Below the pieces are notes generated by a model, which was given only the letters and a program-made list of their open reading frames with translations, was not told the origin of the DNA and ran no database searches. From Pempheris klunzingeri (lineage: Eukaryota > Chordata > Actinopteri > Acropomatiformes > Pempheridae): 64,000 nt of DNA. Below are positions 47,010 through 62,635 of this stretch, piece by piece (position 1 is the stretch's first letter; every line of letters begins with the position of its first letter). Position numbers and translations under genes: made by a program. Location of the stretch: contig NC_092026.1 of assembly GCF_042242105.1 (NCBI RefSeq), forward strand, positions 16,852,691 to 16,916,690, read 5' to 3'.

Positions 47010-50000
47010 ATGGCTGATTTTGGAGAGATCCTGAAGACCATTGGAGAATTTGGATTATTCCAGCAGCTCACCCTGATTGCACTTTCCTTGCCAAATTTCT
47101 TACAGTGTTTTCTTTTCGCAAGCTTTGTTTTTATCCAGTCAGATCCAGAGCGACACTGTAACACAGACTGGATCCTTCAGGCTGACTCTAACCTGACCAC
47201 AGATGAGCAGCTGAACCTGACTCTGCCCCGGGAGGAGGATGGGACCTTCAGCAGATGCCGCATGTTTGTCCCTGTGGACTGGGACATTAGTGCCATCAGG
47301 GAGTACGGACTCAATGAGACCACAGTGTGCCAGAATGGATGGGTGTACAGCAACACGCTGTATGAGGCCACCATAGTCACTGATGTAAGTGATGAGTGTA
47401 GAAACTGGACAAATGACCTTCATAAAATTCTTCCTTATTTGTTTTTTAAAAATATCTCTCTTTCTTTCCAGTTTGATCTAGTTTGTGACAAGGCTCAATT
47501 GGTGGAAGTGATACAAGCAGTGTACATGGCTGGTATTATTGTTGGTTCTCTCGTATTTGGACCTTTTGCTGAGTCGTAAGTCGTATGTTATTTAGTAAAA
47601 AATTGTTATTGATCTATGGTGTGAAAACAACAAAATAATATATAACCTCACAAGTGAATAAATATGCATTTTTACAGTGTTATGTTAAAGATGTAATTTA
47701 CTAGAATTTATTATTTATTTATCGTTTGTTGCCAACATTAAGCTAAACAATAACAGGATATCTGAAGATCATGAAATGTCTTGAAAAGCATTTAGTTTCC
47801 CAACAAAAAGGCATTAGGGGGTATTAAAGAAGTGTCAGAAGTTTTAAATCTAACAAAACATTATCTCTCATCTTATGTAGGCAGTCATGTTAGTAATAAG
47901 ATGTTTTTGTATCTGATTGCAGGCTGTCAGGAGATGTTAAACACCTATAAACTAAAAGTGGGATGCATCATTAGCTCTTTTATATCTGCGTGCTGACCAT
48001 AACAGAAGCTGGTCTTTTTCTCTGCACTTTAATATCTCTTTCTGTTGCAGGTTTGGTCGCAAACGAGCAACTCAAATATCAGCAGTTACATTGTTCATAT
48101 TCAATGTAACAACAGCGCTGTGCCCCAATGTTTACCTATATTTAACATCCATATTCTTGGTGGGACTTGGAGCTGGAGGATATCGAATCAACTGTATCAT
48201 ACTTGGTATATACTGTAAACTCAGCTTTTAAGCACCACTCACATATTCCTCATAATAGTTTTTGATCACATGTGTCGTATTTTCAGAAATCATTATTTCT
48301 GATATTATAATATCAGAAATTTGCATGAAACTATAGACAATAAAGATGGGGTAGTATAGTATGTACATTAACAGTGTTTAACTTACTCTGTGTCATCTTG
48401 TTACCTGCCTCATTATCTGGCTTTGCCATCACCCAGTGCTCCTTGGGATAATGTCAGCAGCTCACCTGGTGGGGCAACTGGGGTTGCAGCACATGAGAAA
48501 TCTTAAAGGATATGCTGCTCTCCATCAGGAGCTGTCCTCCCTGTTTGTACCCTGTTCGGCCCAGTATCCCATACCAGCATCAAGATTGGTGCATCCTTAG
48601 GATCTGTGGCGCAATCCATAGGAGTTATGTGGCAGTGGGTCACCTTCCCCCAAAGAATCTAAGGGCACACTCCATCAGGGGTGCTTGATGGAGTCAAGTC
48701 TATGGAGCACAGCTGGCCAATGCTTCATTATGATTGGCCAGTCTGCAGTCGAGAGGCAGGACTAAACAATTTTGTTTGTTGAAAAGTAAAATAGTAATCT
48801 GGTAACAAAAATAATGACAGCTATATTTTCCTAACTGCAGCCACTGAGTGGATTGGCGTGTCCAAACGATCATGGGGAGCTTGTGTGAGTCAGCTGTTTG
48901 TAGCTGTGGGACAGTGCATCCTCGCCGGTCTGATCTACGCCATCCGAGACTGGAGACTGACTCAGCTAATAACAGCAGCTTTTCTTGCAGTGGTTGTTAT
49001 CTACATATGGTGCGCATGAACTCTTTTTAAATGTCTTTTATCTTTTTATTTGTATTTTATGGACTATTTGAACTGTCACTGTCCTTGTTTCTACCAGGTT
49101 TATTCCAGAGTCAGCCAGATGGTTGTTAAACAGAGGAAGGACCGAAGAGGCTAAACAGTTGATTATCAAAGCAGCAGCCGTCAACAAATGCACAGTTCCA
49201 GACTCTCTGCTGGAAAAGGTACTGAAACGTTTCTAGCAGATTATCTACACCATGTATAATAAGTATCATAAGACACAATATAAAGAAACAAATACATGTC
49301 TGTGCTGTTGTTGATGCTCAAGTCTCCTCTCTGTTGTTTTTCCCTTTTGAACTGCTGATGCTGAAAAAAAAAGCTGTCAAACAGATACTCCAAATCCATT
49401 AAATCACATAGAATGGAGTTCAAATGGAGTGAGTTTTAAATAATTTCTGTGAATGTTAATATTTCATTCCCTGCTTAATTAATTAAATTTAGGAAGAGGT
49501 ATATGATGTTTGATCTTAATGTATTGAAGTTATTATGAATAATCTTTCTTCTTTTATTCATGAATATAACTAGATATGATTATTATTCATCTAGTCTTTG
49601 ATAGTCAGACTGTTTTCCATACAACCAATGACCAAAACACCTATTTCTATTAGTCTGAGGTTACGTTTTTTGTTGCCCAGTTTTCATTAAAGTATGAATT
49701 ACTCAATATTGAAGAATATAAATGGTTATGTGTAGTTAACACATTTTCCATGCAAATGAAATGACATTCCTGCTACAGATTGCACTGAAAGATGTGAGCA
49801 AAGGAGGTATAAGAATTATTTTGAGATCACCTGTCCTGGCCCGGTATTTCTTCACTGGAGTGCTGGCATGGTAAGTTTGTCATAACACGTTAATAAAAGA
49901 ATGGATAATAGGTTAAACATTGAAATAAGAATAATACAGTTTTGTATTTATACTAAACACTAGTATCATAATCTTTGATCATAACCTATATAGTCATGTT

Positions 50001-51191
50001 ACGCTAGCAGACAGTCATTGCCCTTGAATAAAGGCTGGCCTTCACAACTCTGTACTGCTGATGTTCAGACAGCAGAGCTGGTTAGTAAGGTGCTAATTTG
50101 AAGAACTGGCCAATCACAAATCTGGAGCTCATCTAGGAATCAACTGTTGTGGTAATTGTTGTGCATGTGTTATGAATGTTATATAATGCAGGACTTCTTC
50201 TGTATGACTGATGTGTTTGCTTCTTGTTTTGAAGGTTTTCAGTCAATCTTTCCTTATTCTGCCTGTACTTGAATATGGGACACCTTGGCCCCAGCATCTT
50301 TGTGACGCAGCTCCTGTTTGGTGTCATTGAGATGCCAGCTAATTTACTCTGCATGTGGCTGTTGGAGGTTGTTGGGAGAAGAATATTATTCACATCAACA
50401 CTTATAACTGGAGGACTCTTTTGCATACTTATCCTAGCTGTTCCACAAGGTAAACCCATTGGTTTGGTTATTAAAATGACAACGTCATGTTTCTGCTTGT
50501 CAGGTTTATTCTTCTTCTTTTTTGCTTTCAGGCTATGGCATTGCTGTGACATCTTTAGCTGTAGTAGCACGTTTTTTCCTCACCTGTGCTTGTTCTATAT
50601 GCAATGTCGTTATGCAGGAGCTGTTTCCAACGTCTGTTAGGTAGGTGTTCATAATTCACATTTAGCCTCTTGTCTTTTTGTGCACACTTCCCATACCATT
50701 TAAAAATACAGCAAGAAGCAACAAGCAACAAGAATTAGTTTTTTTAAGTACAATATTCCAGTGTTTGTTTAAACCTCTGTATTATACCTCTACCTATTGT
50801 TATCATGTCTCCCTCTCAGACAAACAGCCACAGCTTTGGGAGCCACAGTAGGAAGAACAGGTGGATTACTGGCTCCACTGCTCAACATCTTGGCCATGTA
50901 TCACTGGGTCATACCCATCACAGTGTATGGCAGCCTGTCAGTGGTCAGTGGAGCTCTCTGCTTCATCCTCCCTGAGACCAGGAGAAAAGAGCTTCCTGAC
51001 TCAGCCGAGGAGGCCGAAAACAACGGGTAACTATATGCTCATCATTACATACAGTTTGTCATTAGACATGTTGATATCTCTTTCATTTGATTGTTTTCTC
51101 CCTGATATTTTTCATCTGTCCATTGTCTTTCAGAAACTGGACTTCCACAAACACAGGCGGTTGTTCAATTCCAAATTCAACCAAGCTGTAG
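47010..51191 (+). CDS. slc22a13: SLC22A13-like organic anion transporter, tandem copy 3
   Basis: Exons: 47010-47384, 47472-47575, 48051-48205, 48841-49009, 49098-49218, 49779-49870, 50235-50449, 50532-50640, 50820-51026, 51134-51191 (TAG). They give 535 codons including the stop, uninterrupted; exon 6 is one codon shorter than in the other copies. Features: [15 protein letters not shown] start, glycosylated first loop, FGRKRATQ loop, [30 protein letters not shown], and the C-terminus NSTKL. An in-frame ATG at 46959 could add 17 residues, but the paralogs start at MADFG, so 47010 is preferred. In exon 1 the change G to V gives ETTVCQNG where the others have [14 protein letters not shown] lies near 51363. 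As with the other copies, substrate is inferred. Confidence 0.9.
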
Positions 51192-52567
51192 ATATGTGTT
51201 TAAAATGCTGACTGCATACTTGCTTTGGTTTTCTGATGCTGCTTCATTTGTCACAGCTGTTATAAAGTTGTCAATGATGAACTGTAACTATTTTCAGTTT
51301 AGAGTTTGACATCTTGAATAGGGCACACCTTGAATATGGACATGATGAAATTAAATGTTGACAATAAACAAAGAATGAGCATTAAAATCACTCTATATAT
51401 GTGATTTAAGTTGCTGTGCATGTGTTTGAGAGATAAAACAATCTTTCTTTTAAAGGCTGCATTTTCAAATTAACACAATATATGAACATCCTATTATAGG
51501 ACTAAACACCACCCATCATAATCATTTCTATATTTGATAGCCCAAGAAGGTAAAAAAAGACGCTATAACAGCTTTTAAAGTTTGGATGCTTCCCAATAAT
51601 GAGATCTGCAGTTTGACTCAGCTCTTGAGAAGGAGTTGTATCTTGTTCCAGTCTGGGCCGATGTTATCGGATATCATGTTTTCAAGTCCTGGGATCAGAA
51701 ATATCCCCAAATATTTGGGATTTTTTGGTACCCATTCAAATTTCCAGTTTTGAAAATTACTCCTGTTGTTATATTTGGGCATCACCCTCAGATTTGACCC
51801 AGTTTATTTTACACCCTGAGATATCTGAAAGTTAAAGTAAACAAATCCAAAGCAAGAAGTGTCAGAGGAGGTCCCACCCTGGATGTGTAATTATTGTTAT
51901 TACATTATGACATTATTACATTGTGATCAGTGGACGGCATGCTCTACCTCCTGCGCCACATTTGCTGTTTGATAATGAGAAGAGTGTGGATGAAGAGTAG
52001 CAGCCCTTTAGTTAAATAACTTATCATTAAATACCTTGTACTTCCATAAAGTGATTACTGGTGTGCAAATGTATGCAAAACATTTATTTAGTTAAACTGA
52101 ATTCATACAAAAATGAGTCGGATCATCTGCAGTAATTCCATGACCACGGAGAGAAAAGGTTTGTTTTTCATCGAACACAAACAATGACCTTTTACTGTCC
52201 ATAAGTCAAGCCAGCATGAGCAGAGCTTTCATTAGTCTCATAACAGCACTGTGACCATAATAACCTCTGCTTTCCACAGTCATAGACTCACTGGAGATGA
52301 CACAAGTAAAGGTCTTTCTTCCAGCGCCACCTACAGGGTAAACTTCACCTTTTTGTCAGATCTTGTTTTAAAGTTTTTCTCCAGGAGTGTACTGACTGTT
52401 ACAGAGCCACAAACATGATTATAGACTTGTAATTTTTTTTCTATATGTGTGAGTGATGGAGGAAGCATTATTTACAAAGTGATGTTTGATTACTTGAAAT
52501 CTCACAGGACATAGGATCATTTGACATGTCTATCTCATTTATTTGACTGAATTCAACATTAAAGCAG
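51192..52567. other. spacer after slc22a13 copy 3
   Basis: The copy 3 3' UTR ends soon after the AATAAA near 51363. The remainder shows no coding exon or clear repeat. Confidence 0.5.
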
Positions 52568-54159
52568 TCAAGTGTAGAAAGCTGGTGCTGAAGGTGGTTC
52601 ATTGTGTTCAGTCGACTCCTGTGGTGCTTCCTCGAATCCAGCTGGTTGTGTGACGCTGGCTTTGTGAGGATTGGTTGGCACCCACTCCTAGGATCTCCAG
52701 GAGGACCAAAGGCCCAGGAGGAGTCCTGTCCTGTGAAGTAAAAAAACAAGTAAAAAAAAAAAAGTAATGAATATATATCCTTTTCTTGGTCTGCTGTCAG
52801 TGTCCTCCAAACATCACTTGTAATAATGGATTATGAAGTGCTGGCCTGCAGGCTAATTCATGTCCAGATAAATCTACATGAACCAGCGTTGTCACAGGTA
52901 GAGGTAATTGAACTGATCTTTTAATGTGCAGCTTACTTTCTTGGTGAAATCAAAGATAGGGATCCATAGCTCTCCATCTCCAGCTCGTGGTAGGTCATCT
53001 TGCTCGCCACGTCAGGGTCATCGTTTCTTCTTCGTTGTCAAGGAAACTCTGGATGTACTTCAGGAATGTTGACTCTGTAAGAAGAATAAATAATGGGAAG
53101 AAATATAATGTCTGGATGATTTAATAAGTTCTTTCATATATAAAGACAGAAGTGGCATACATCTCTCAGACCATGAAAAAAAGATACACAAAAAGAAAAT
53201 GATTCAAATTAGTAACAAGTAATAGCATATGGATAAACAGGATAATACAATGACATATTGTATGTTATTTTCTCTGCTTTATATTGAAGTCTGTCTTTGG
53301 TCACTTACTTTCTTAGTCAGCAGTTGATACTCGTGTTTTCATCTCCAGTGAACAGCAGCAGCTCAGACGGTGAAGTAAGATTAGAATAAAGTAAGACAGA
53401 AAATGGTTAGTGAAACAAGTAATCTTTGACTGAGCTACATAATATAGATAAACAGATGCTTGTACTTAGTTGTTGGAATAAAATGTTTTTTACCTCTTCT
53501 CATGAAATGATTGTGACAATGTGATTTATTCTTGATAAATAAAGTGTATATCTTCTCAACTTTATTGATCAAACATATCACAGTGAAACTTAAACCACAA
53601 TTAACCTTGTTCAGAAAAAACACCCACTGTCCTAAAGACGGGATTGTAGCCCACAATGATACACATAATACAGACACACACGTAATAACTTGGTTTTGGT
53701 TCATAAAATGTAAAACCTCGGTGTGGTGATCTGGAGGGAAAAAAATCTCCAACATGACACATTTTGGATATAGAAATTGAACACTGTGTCATTCTGTGGA
53801 TTAAATGAGGAATCTGAGATAAAACCTTTGGTCAACAAACAACATGCACATGCAATCTACAGGACTGTTAGCACACGGCAGAGAGTGTAAACATGAGTCA
53901 GACAGAAAAGTAAGGACACGTGACTTGTGTGTGTTTCTTAGAAGATGTCACCGTCTCCATCACTCCCTGGTTACAAAAAAATTTGTAAATAACTGAGACA
54001 TTAGCCTGAAAATCAGATTTAATAAAAGAGGTGGCAGAATTATTCACATCTGTTACTTAAATAAATAGCAACACCACAGTTTAATAATCCTCAATTACCT
54101 GCTCCACTATCTGCATTCTTACTTAAGGAAAAGATAAACATAGAGTAAACATAAGAGTA

Positions 54160-55410
54160 AAGAGTAAGTAAAAGTAAGAAAAAAGAGTAAACATAGCACT
54201 TTATTAATCCCTTGGGAGGGTTCCCTCAGGAAATTGAGGTTCCAGCAGCAGCACAGCACCAACAGTACAGTAAAGAGAAATATATATATATATATATATA
54301 TAAATAAATGAAATACAATAAACATCCAATAATAATTAATATCTTAATATATACACAAGGGTAGTGTTTTGCACAAGATGAAATTCACACACCAGGGAAA
54401 AAAATGATTGCACCTGTCTAGCACCTCCCCTCACCCCTCCTCCTCCCACCGAGGGCAGAGTTGTACAGATTAATGGCTCGGGGGACAAAGGAGTCTTTCA
54501 GTCTATTGGTTTTGCATCTGGGGAGGAGCAGTCTGTTACTGATCAGGCTTCTCTGTGCGCTGATGACAGTGTGCAGAGGGTGACTGACATCATCCATGAT
54601 GGTCAGTAGTTTGTCCAACGATCTCCTCTCTGCAACTGTCACCAGAGAGTCCAGCTTCATGCCGACCACAGAGCCAGCTCGCCTGATCAGTTTATCCAGC
54701 CTGTTGGTGTCCTTCTTTGATGCCCTGCCACCCCAGCACACCACAGCATAAAAGAGAACACTGGCGACCACAGTCTGGTAGAACATCCACAGGAGTTCCC
54801 TGCAGATGTTAAATGATCTCAGCCTCCTCAGAAAGTACAGCTTACTCTGGCCCCTCTTGTGCAGGTGGTCTGTGTTGCATGACCAGTCCAGCTTGTTGTC
54901 CAGCCACACCCCGAGGTACTTATAGTTGCCTACAATGTCAACCTCGTCGCCTTTTATTGACACTGGACGTGGATGTGGTCTGGACTTCCCAAAGTCTATG
55001 ACTAGCTCTTTAGTCTTTGAGGCGTTGAGCTGTAGGTGGTTTTTGTCACTCCAGGCAACAAAGTCTTTTACCAGACTCCTGTACTCATCCTCTCTTTCAT
55101 CCCTAATCACCCCATGATAGCTGTGCCATCGGCAAACTTCTGGATGTGACACAGTTCCGAGCTGTAGCAGAAGTCTGAGGTGTATAGGGTGAAGAGAAGG
55201 GGGGCCAGCACCGTCCCCTGAGGTGCTCCCATGCTGCTGACCACAGTGTCAGATGTGATGTCCTTCATCCTGATGTACTGTGGCCTATCAGTAAGGTAGT
55301 CTGAGATCCAGGACACCAGGCAGGGGTCCACATACATTCCCAACAATTTGTCCTGCAGCATAAGGGGCTGGATGGTACTGAATGCACTAGAGAAGTATGT
55401 ATGTATCACA
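54160..55410 (-). mobile_element. 5'-truncated LINE (Rex1/L2-like) with frameshifted reverse transcriptase
   Basis: On the minus strand 55409-55107 reads SSAFSTIQPLMLQDKL, DYLTDRPQYIRM, GAPQGTVLAPLLFTLYTSDF and FADGTAIMG (FADD altered to FADG). After a frame change, 55152-54418 continues with the thumb and C-terminal part: LQLNASKTKELVIDFGKS, YKYLGVWLDNKLDW, and LLWMFYQTVVASVLFYAVVC. A 3' tail with CTTTATTAATCCCTTGGGAG and a TA microsatellite follows. It is inactive because of the truncation, the frameshift and the altered catalytic motif. Confidence 0.88.
54281..54302. repeat. TA microsatellite at LINE 3' end
   Basis: A (TA)n tract of about 22 bp lies just downstream of the LINE tail, as is common for the 3' repeats of this LINE group. 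Confidence 0.85.
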
Positions 55411-56454
55411 TATTATATCATTGAATCTTTACTACTGTTGCATTAACACATGAGCAACCTTGCTGCATTCACATACATTTTGGGTGGTTTAGTGTTTAGC
55501 ACGGCATCATGTTTTGTACTAAGATGTCATGTCACATGTCTTGTATGCAAAATCTTAATGTGCAAAATAACTACTCATAATAATACTTTTATTATTAGTA
55601 ATGAAAAGTGTCACATAAATGTAGAAAAGAATACTTATGAAGTAGAAAAAAATGGAAACTCTAGTAAAGTTAAACTGTCTCTCATTCATACTTTGCTGCA
55701 ATATTTGAATTAATGTACTTTGTTGCATTCCACCACACTTTAATTGCCATTTGGTTTCACGAATTCTTCACTAATTGAACCACTGTACAAATCACAGATG
55801 TGTGCAGCAGGTCAGAGCTCTCCAACCACTCAGCGAAATAAGCGCCAAAATGCGTGCGTCATTACGCATCATAACAGCACTGATCTGTGGCGGCGCTTTG
55901 ACTCATATCTGAAAATTAGAGGTCGTTCATGTCATAAACTCTGTTCAACACCCGCCCACGCAGGAGAACGGGTCCTGCTCTGTGAACACCTGCGCGCTCT
56001 GACGTCAGCTCCTGAAGGTTCCATCGTCTCCATGGCACTCAAGAAAAACTGATTTATTGGCATTATTTGAAAAATGGCCCCCTCGCCATCTTTTTCCTCC
56101 TCCAAAACAATGAACGACAAAAACTGAAAAAATTGATGCCCTCAAACTAAAATAAAATGCTTTCAAATCACCACACTGTTAGCATATTCTCCAATCCGTC
56201 CATCCGCTCCATCTCATCTTCATTTTATCTCCAGAAACCTTCGGAAACTTCTGTTTCCACCAAAACTGTTTTTCACAGACTTTCACTAAATGTTTATTTT
56301 TAATCACGGATTTACAACTTAATTTCTACAGAAAAATGAAATGAAATATCTCAGGAAGATTAACAAATAAATAAACTGTGATAATAGGAGATGTCTTACC
56401 TGCATAATAGTCGTTCAGCAGGTGCTCCTCAAAGGGGGGTCCATTAAAAGCCAT

Positions 56455-58568
56455 GTTAAGCTGCAGGACACTTTAACAACAAAGTTTTAATCACTGTTTT
56501 CCAATAAATAGTTATCCAAAAGACGTTTTCAGCTATCCGAGAGTTCAGCCTCCAGCAGACAGTTTCAGCAGTCAGGTCACCTCACATCAAGTCCAGGTGG
56601 GAATGAGACAGTTTAAAAGCCCCTCGGTTCTATTATCACCCCGGGTTACGTGACCATTCTGTTGCCATGACTTCTACTGACGCACGCGTGTGCGTGAGAG
56701 ATACAGGTGACTTACAGTAAATGGATGATATTAGGTCTAATTATTGGACTTCTTTGTGATTACCGGTGTGTGTGGTCTCCTCCTGCAGCAACTCGACACG
56801 TCTACATAATAACGAACACACTTTAGCATCTTGTTTATTCGCTCGTGATAAATAGAAATCGCAGAGGCGAACGCGCGCTCAGTATTGTCGGTAAATTATG
56901 TTTATTTGCGTCTGCTCAGATCACGTTATTTTATGGGGTTCTGGCTGAGGCGCACACACAGGGCCTCTCCATACTCCCAAAATAAAAAAGATGTGTATTT
57001 GAGTGATTCTTACACTGTAAATCACGCCTGTTTGTAGGGTGTACAAAGTTATTCTGTAGTAAATACCTACAGCAGGGAAGTGCATCTGCCTGAGAGAGGG
57101 ATAGAGAGAGAGAGACTTCACTGCTCCTTAAGTGGTCCAACATTTCAACACACTGCTTGCAGCAGCTGTAGGGTGTTGGTGGTGAAGTGCAGTCACACTG
57201 TCATTCACCAGAGAATATGGTGCGTAATTCTGTTGAAAACAGGTAAATATGTAAATATATATGTAAATATTACTCAAATATTACTTGGTTATGTATGAAT
57301 GACCTCCTCAGAACAATTATTTTACTGCTTTTCTTGGGAGCTCAGCTTGCACTGACTAACCTGAACTGTGCATCTACTAATTTTTGAAGCGCAGCTTCAC
57401 ACAGTGAGTTCCTTCATTTATTATCTAACTCTTTGGACATGCCGGATCTGATAATCAGTTTTGTCTCAGCTGTTCCTCACAGATACCAAGTTCATATAGT
57501 CAGATAATTTATCAGACATTTATATATTTTTTTGTTTGTTTTTTTTACTTTGGACATCTCAATGTCATCTAAACTCAATTTGTCTGTCAGCAGGATTGTG
57601 ACTCTGATCATGTAAGTAGCCCCTCTCATATATTAAATAACATTTTATTCAACTATTAAAAACTAAATACATAGGTAAAATCAAGTAAAATCAAGTTTCA
57701 GATGCAGCCCACCTACACAGTGACATGAATTCAAGTGTCTCTCTATAAATCAAACATCTACCTTTGAAATCATATTTAGGGTGCTGCATAATACATTTGG
57801 GATATATATATATATATTCTCCAACAATTTTGTTACAACAGAAACTAAAAGCTCAGTTTTTCTTAGTTTATTCATCTCCATGAAGGTTAAAAAACAAATT
57901 AAGCCCCCACGCCCATATGCTAATGAATAATATGAGGTTGTAATAGAAGCTCTGCTTGAGTCGAGTTGATGCTGAGTTGAGTTATGGGCAGTAAGTACAC
58001 AGAGGTCATCGCAAACTGACTCAGTGCCCAAAGTTGTAATTTTATTATAGATAAATCAATAATCAGCACATTCAGATCACAGAATTTTCATATCGGAGTA
58101 TTTACGTTTTTATTTTCTAGGATGTATACAGACATTTCTCAAATTTCCCCAAATTACGTCTAGTCATTTCTCTTGATTCCATTGTTTCTATAACTATTTA
58201 TTCCTCCAAAAGCTCTTTAAAATATATAGTTATTTAGCAAAACTTACATTCTCTGCTTCTCTTCATGTGAAATCATGTCCATGCCATTAAAACAGATTCA
58301 TTCTGCAGCCGCAATGTAAAAACACGTCCTAAATTTACCATGCAAAGTTGACATAACATCACTGTCATTAATGAAGATTGTGTTTGATACTGACTTTTAA
58401 ATAAAATGCATTGGTGATTGAAAACAATAGTAGTTGTGTTTTTGTGAAGTAAATAATTGGTAAGTGGTTATCATATCTATTTAAGTGCTTTTTACATTTC
58501 AATATGATGTCTTCATTTTTTGTACATTCAAACATTGTGTATTCCATCATGTTAACGCAGTCCTGCTA
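56455..58568. other. spacer between the unrecognised gene and the Xin-family gene
   Basis: On the minus strand a TATA-like TTTTAAA at 56612-56618 lies about 160 nt before the ATG at 56454 and is its likely core promoter. Toward 58568 lies the 3' UTR of the Xin-family gene, with candidate AATAAA (minus) near 58197-58202. A short TA run occurs near 57803-57816. No other exon was seen. Confidence 0.45.

Positions 58569-62635
<4,067 letters not shown>

Larger units (their letters stand above)
52568..56454 (-). pseudogene. unrecognised small gene or decayed pseudogene
   Basis: The exon at 56400-56454 begins ATG and reads MAFNGPPFEEHLLNDYYA with donor GTAAGA. The segment 52937-53074 has an AG acceptor and GTAAGC donor, and continues in phase as ESTFLKYIQSFLDNEEE. 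It then hits TGA at 52995-52997. Beyond that stop, coding-like text appears in the other frames (DPDVASKMTYHELEME, ELWIPIFDF), as if frameshifted. A third segment from 52730 (acceptor TTCACAG) again needs a frame change to reach a plausible end PPSAPAFYT at 52568. A TATA-like box lies upstream. A LINE sits in the large intron. The protein family was not recognised. Either it is a short 44-residue product, an alternatively spliced gene with missed exons, or a decayed gene. Confidence 0.35.

Noticed and set aside
48420-48770. Unusual GC-richer block in intron 3 of slc22a13 copy 3
   Set aside because: No terminal repeats, target duplication or coding remnant could be defined, so it is not called as an element.
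55744-56052. Open frame of 102 codons on the + strand near 56 kb
   Set aside because: No splice context, no recognised motif and composition like the surrounding intron; treated as chance.
56400-56454. Resemblance of MAFNG to the start of fatty-acid-binding proteins
   Set aside because: The match ends after five residues and the next exon (ESTFLKYIQSFLDNEE) is not FABP-like.
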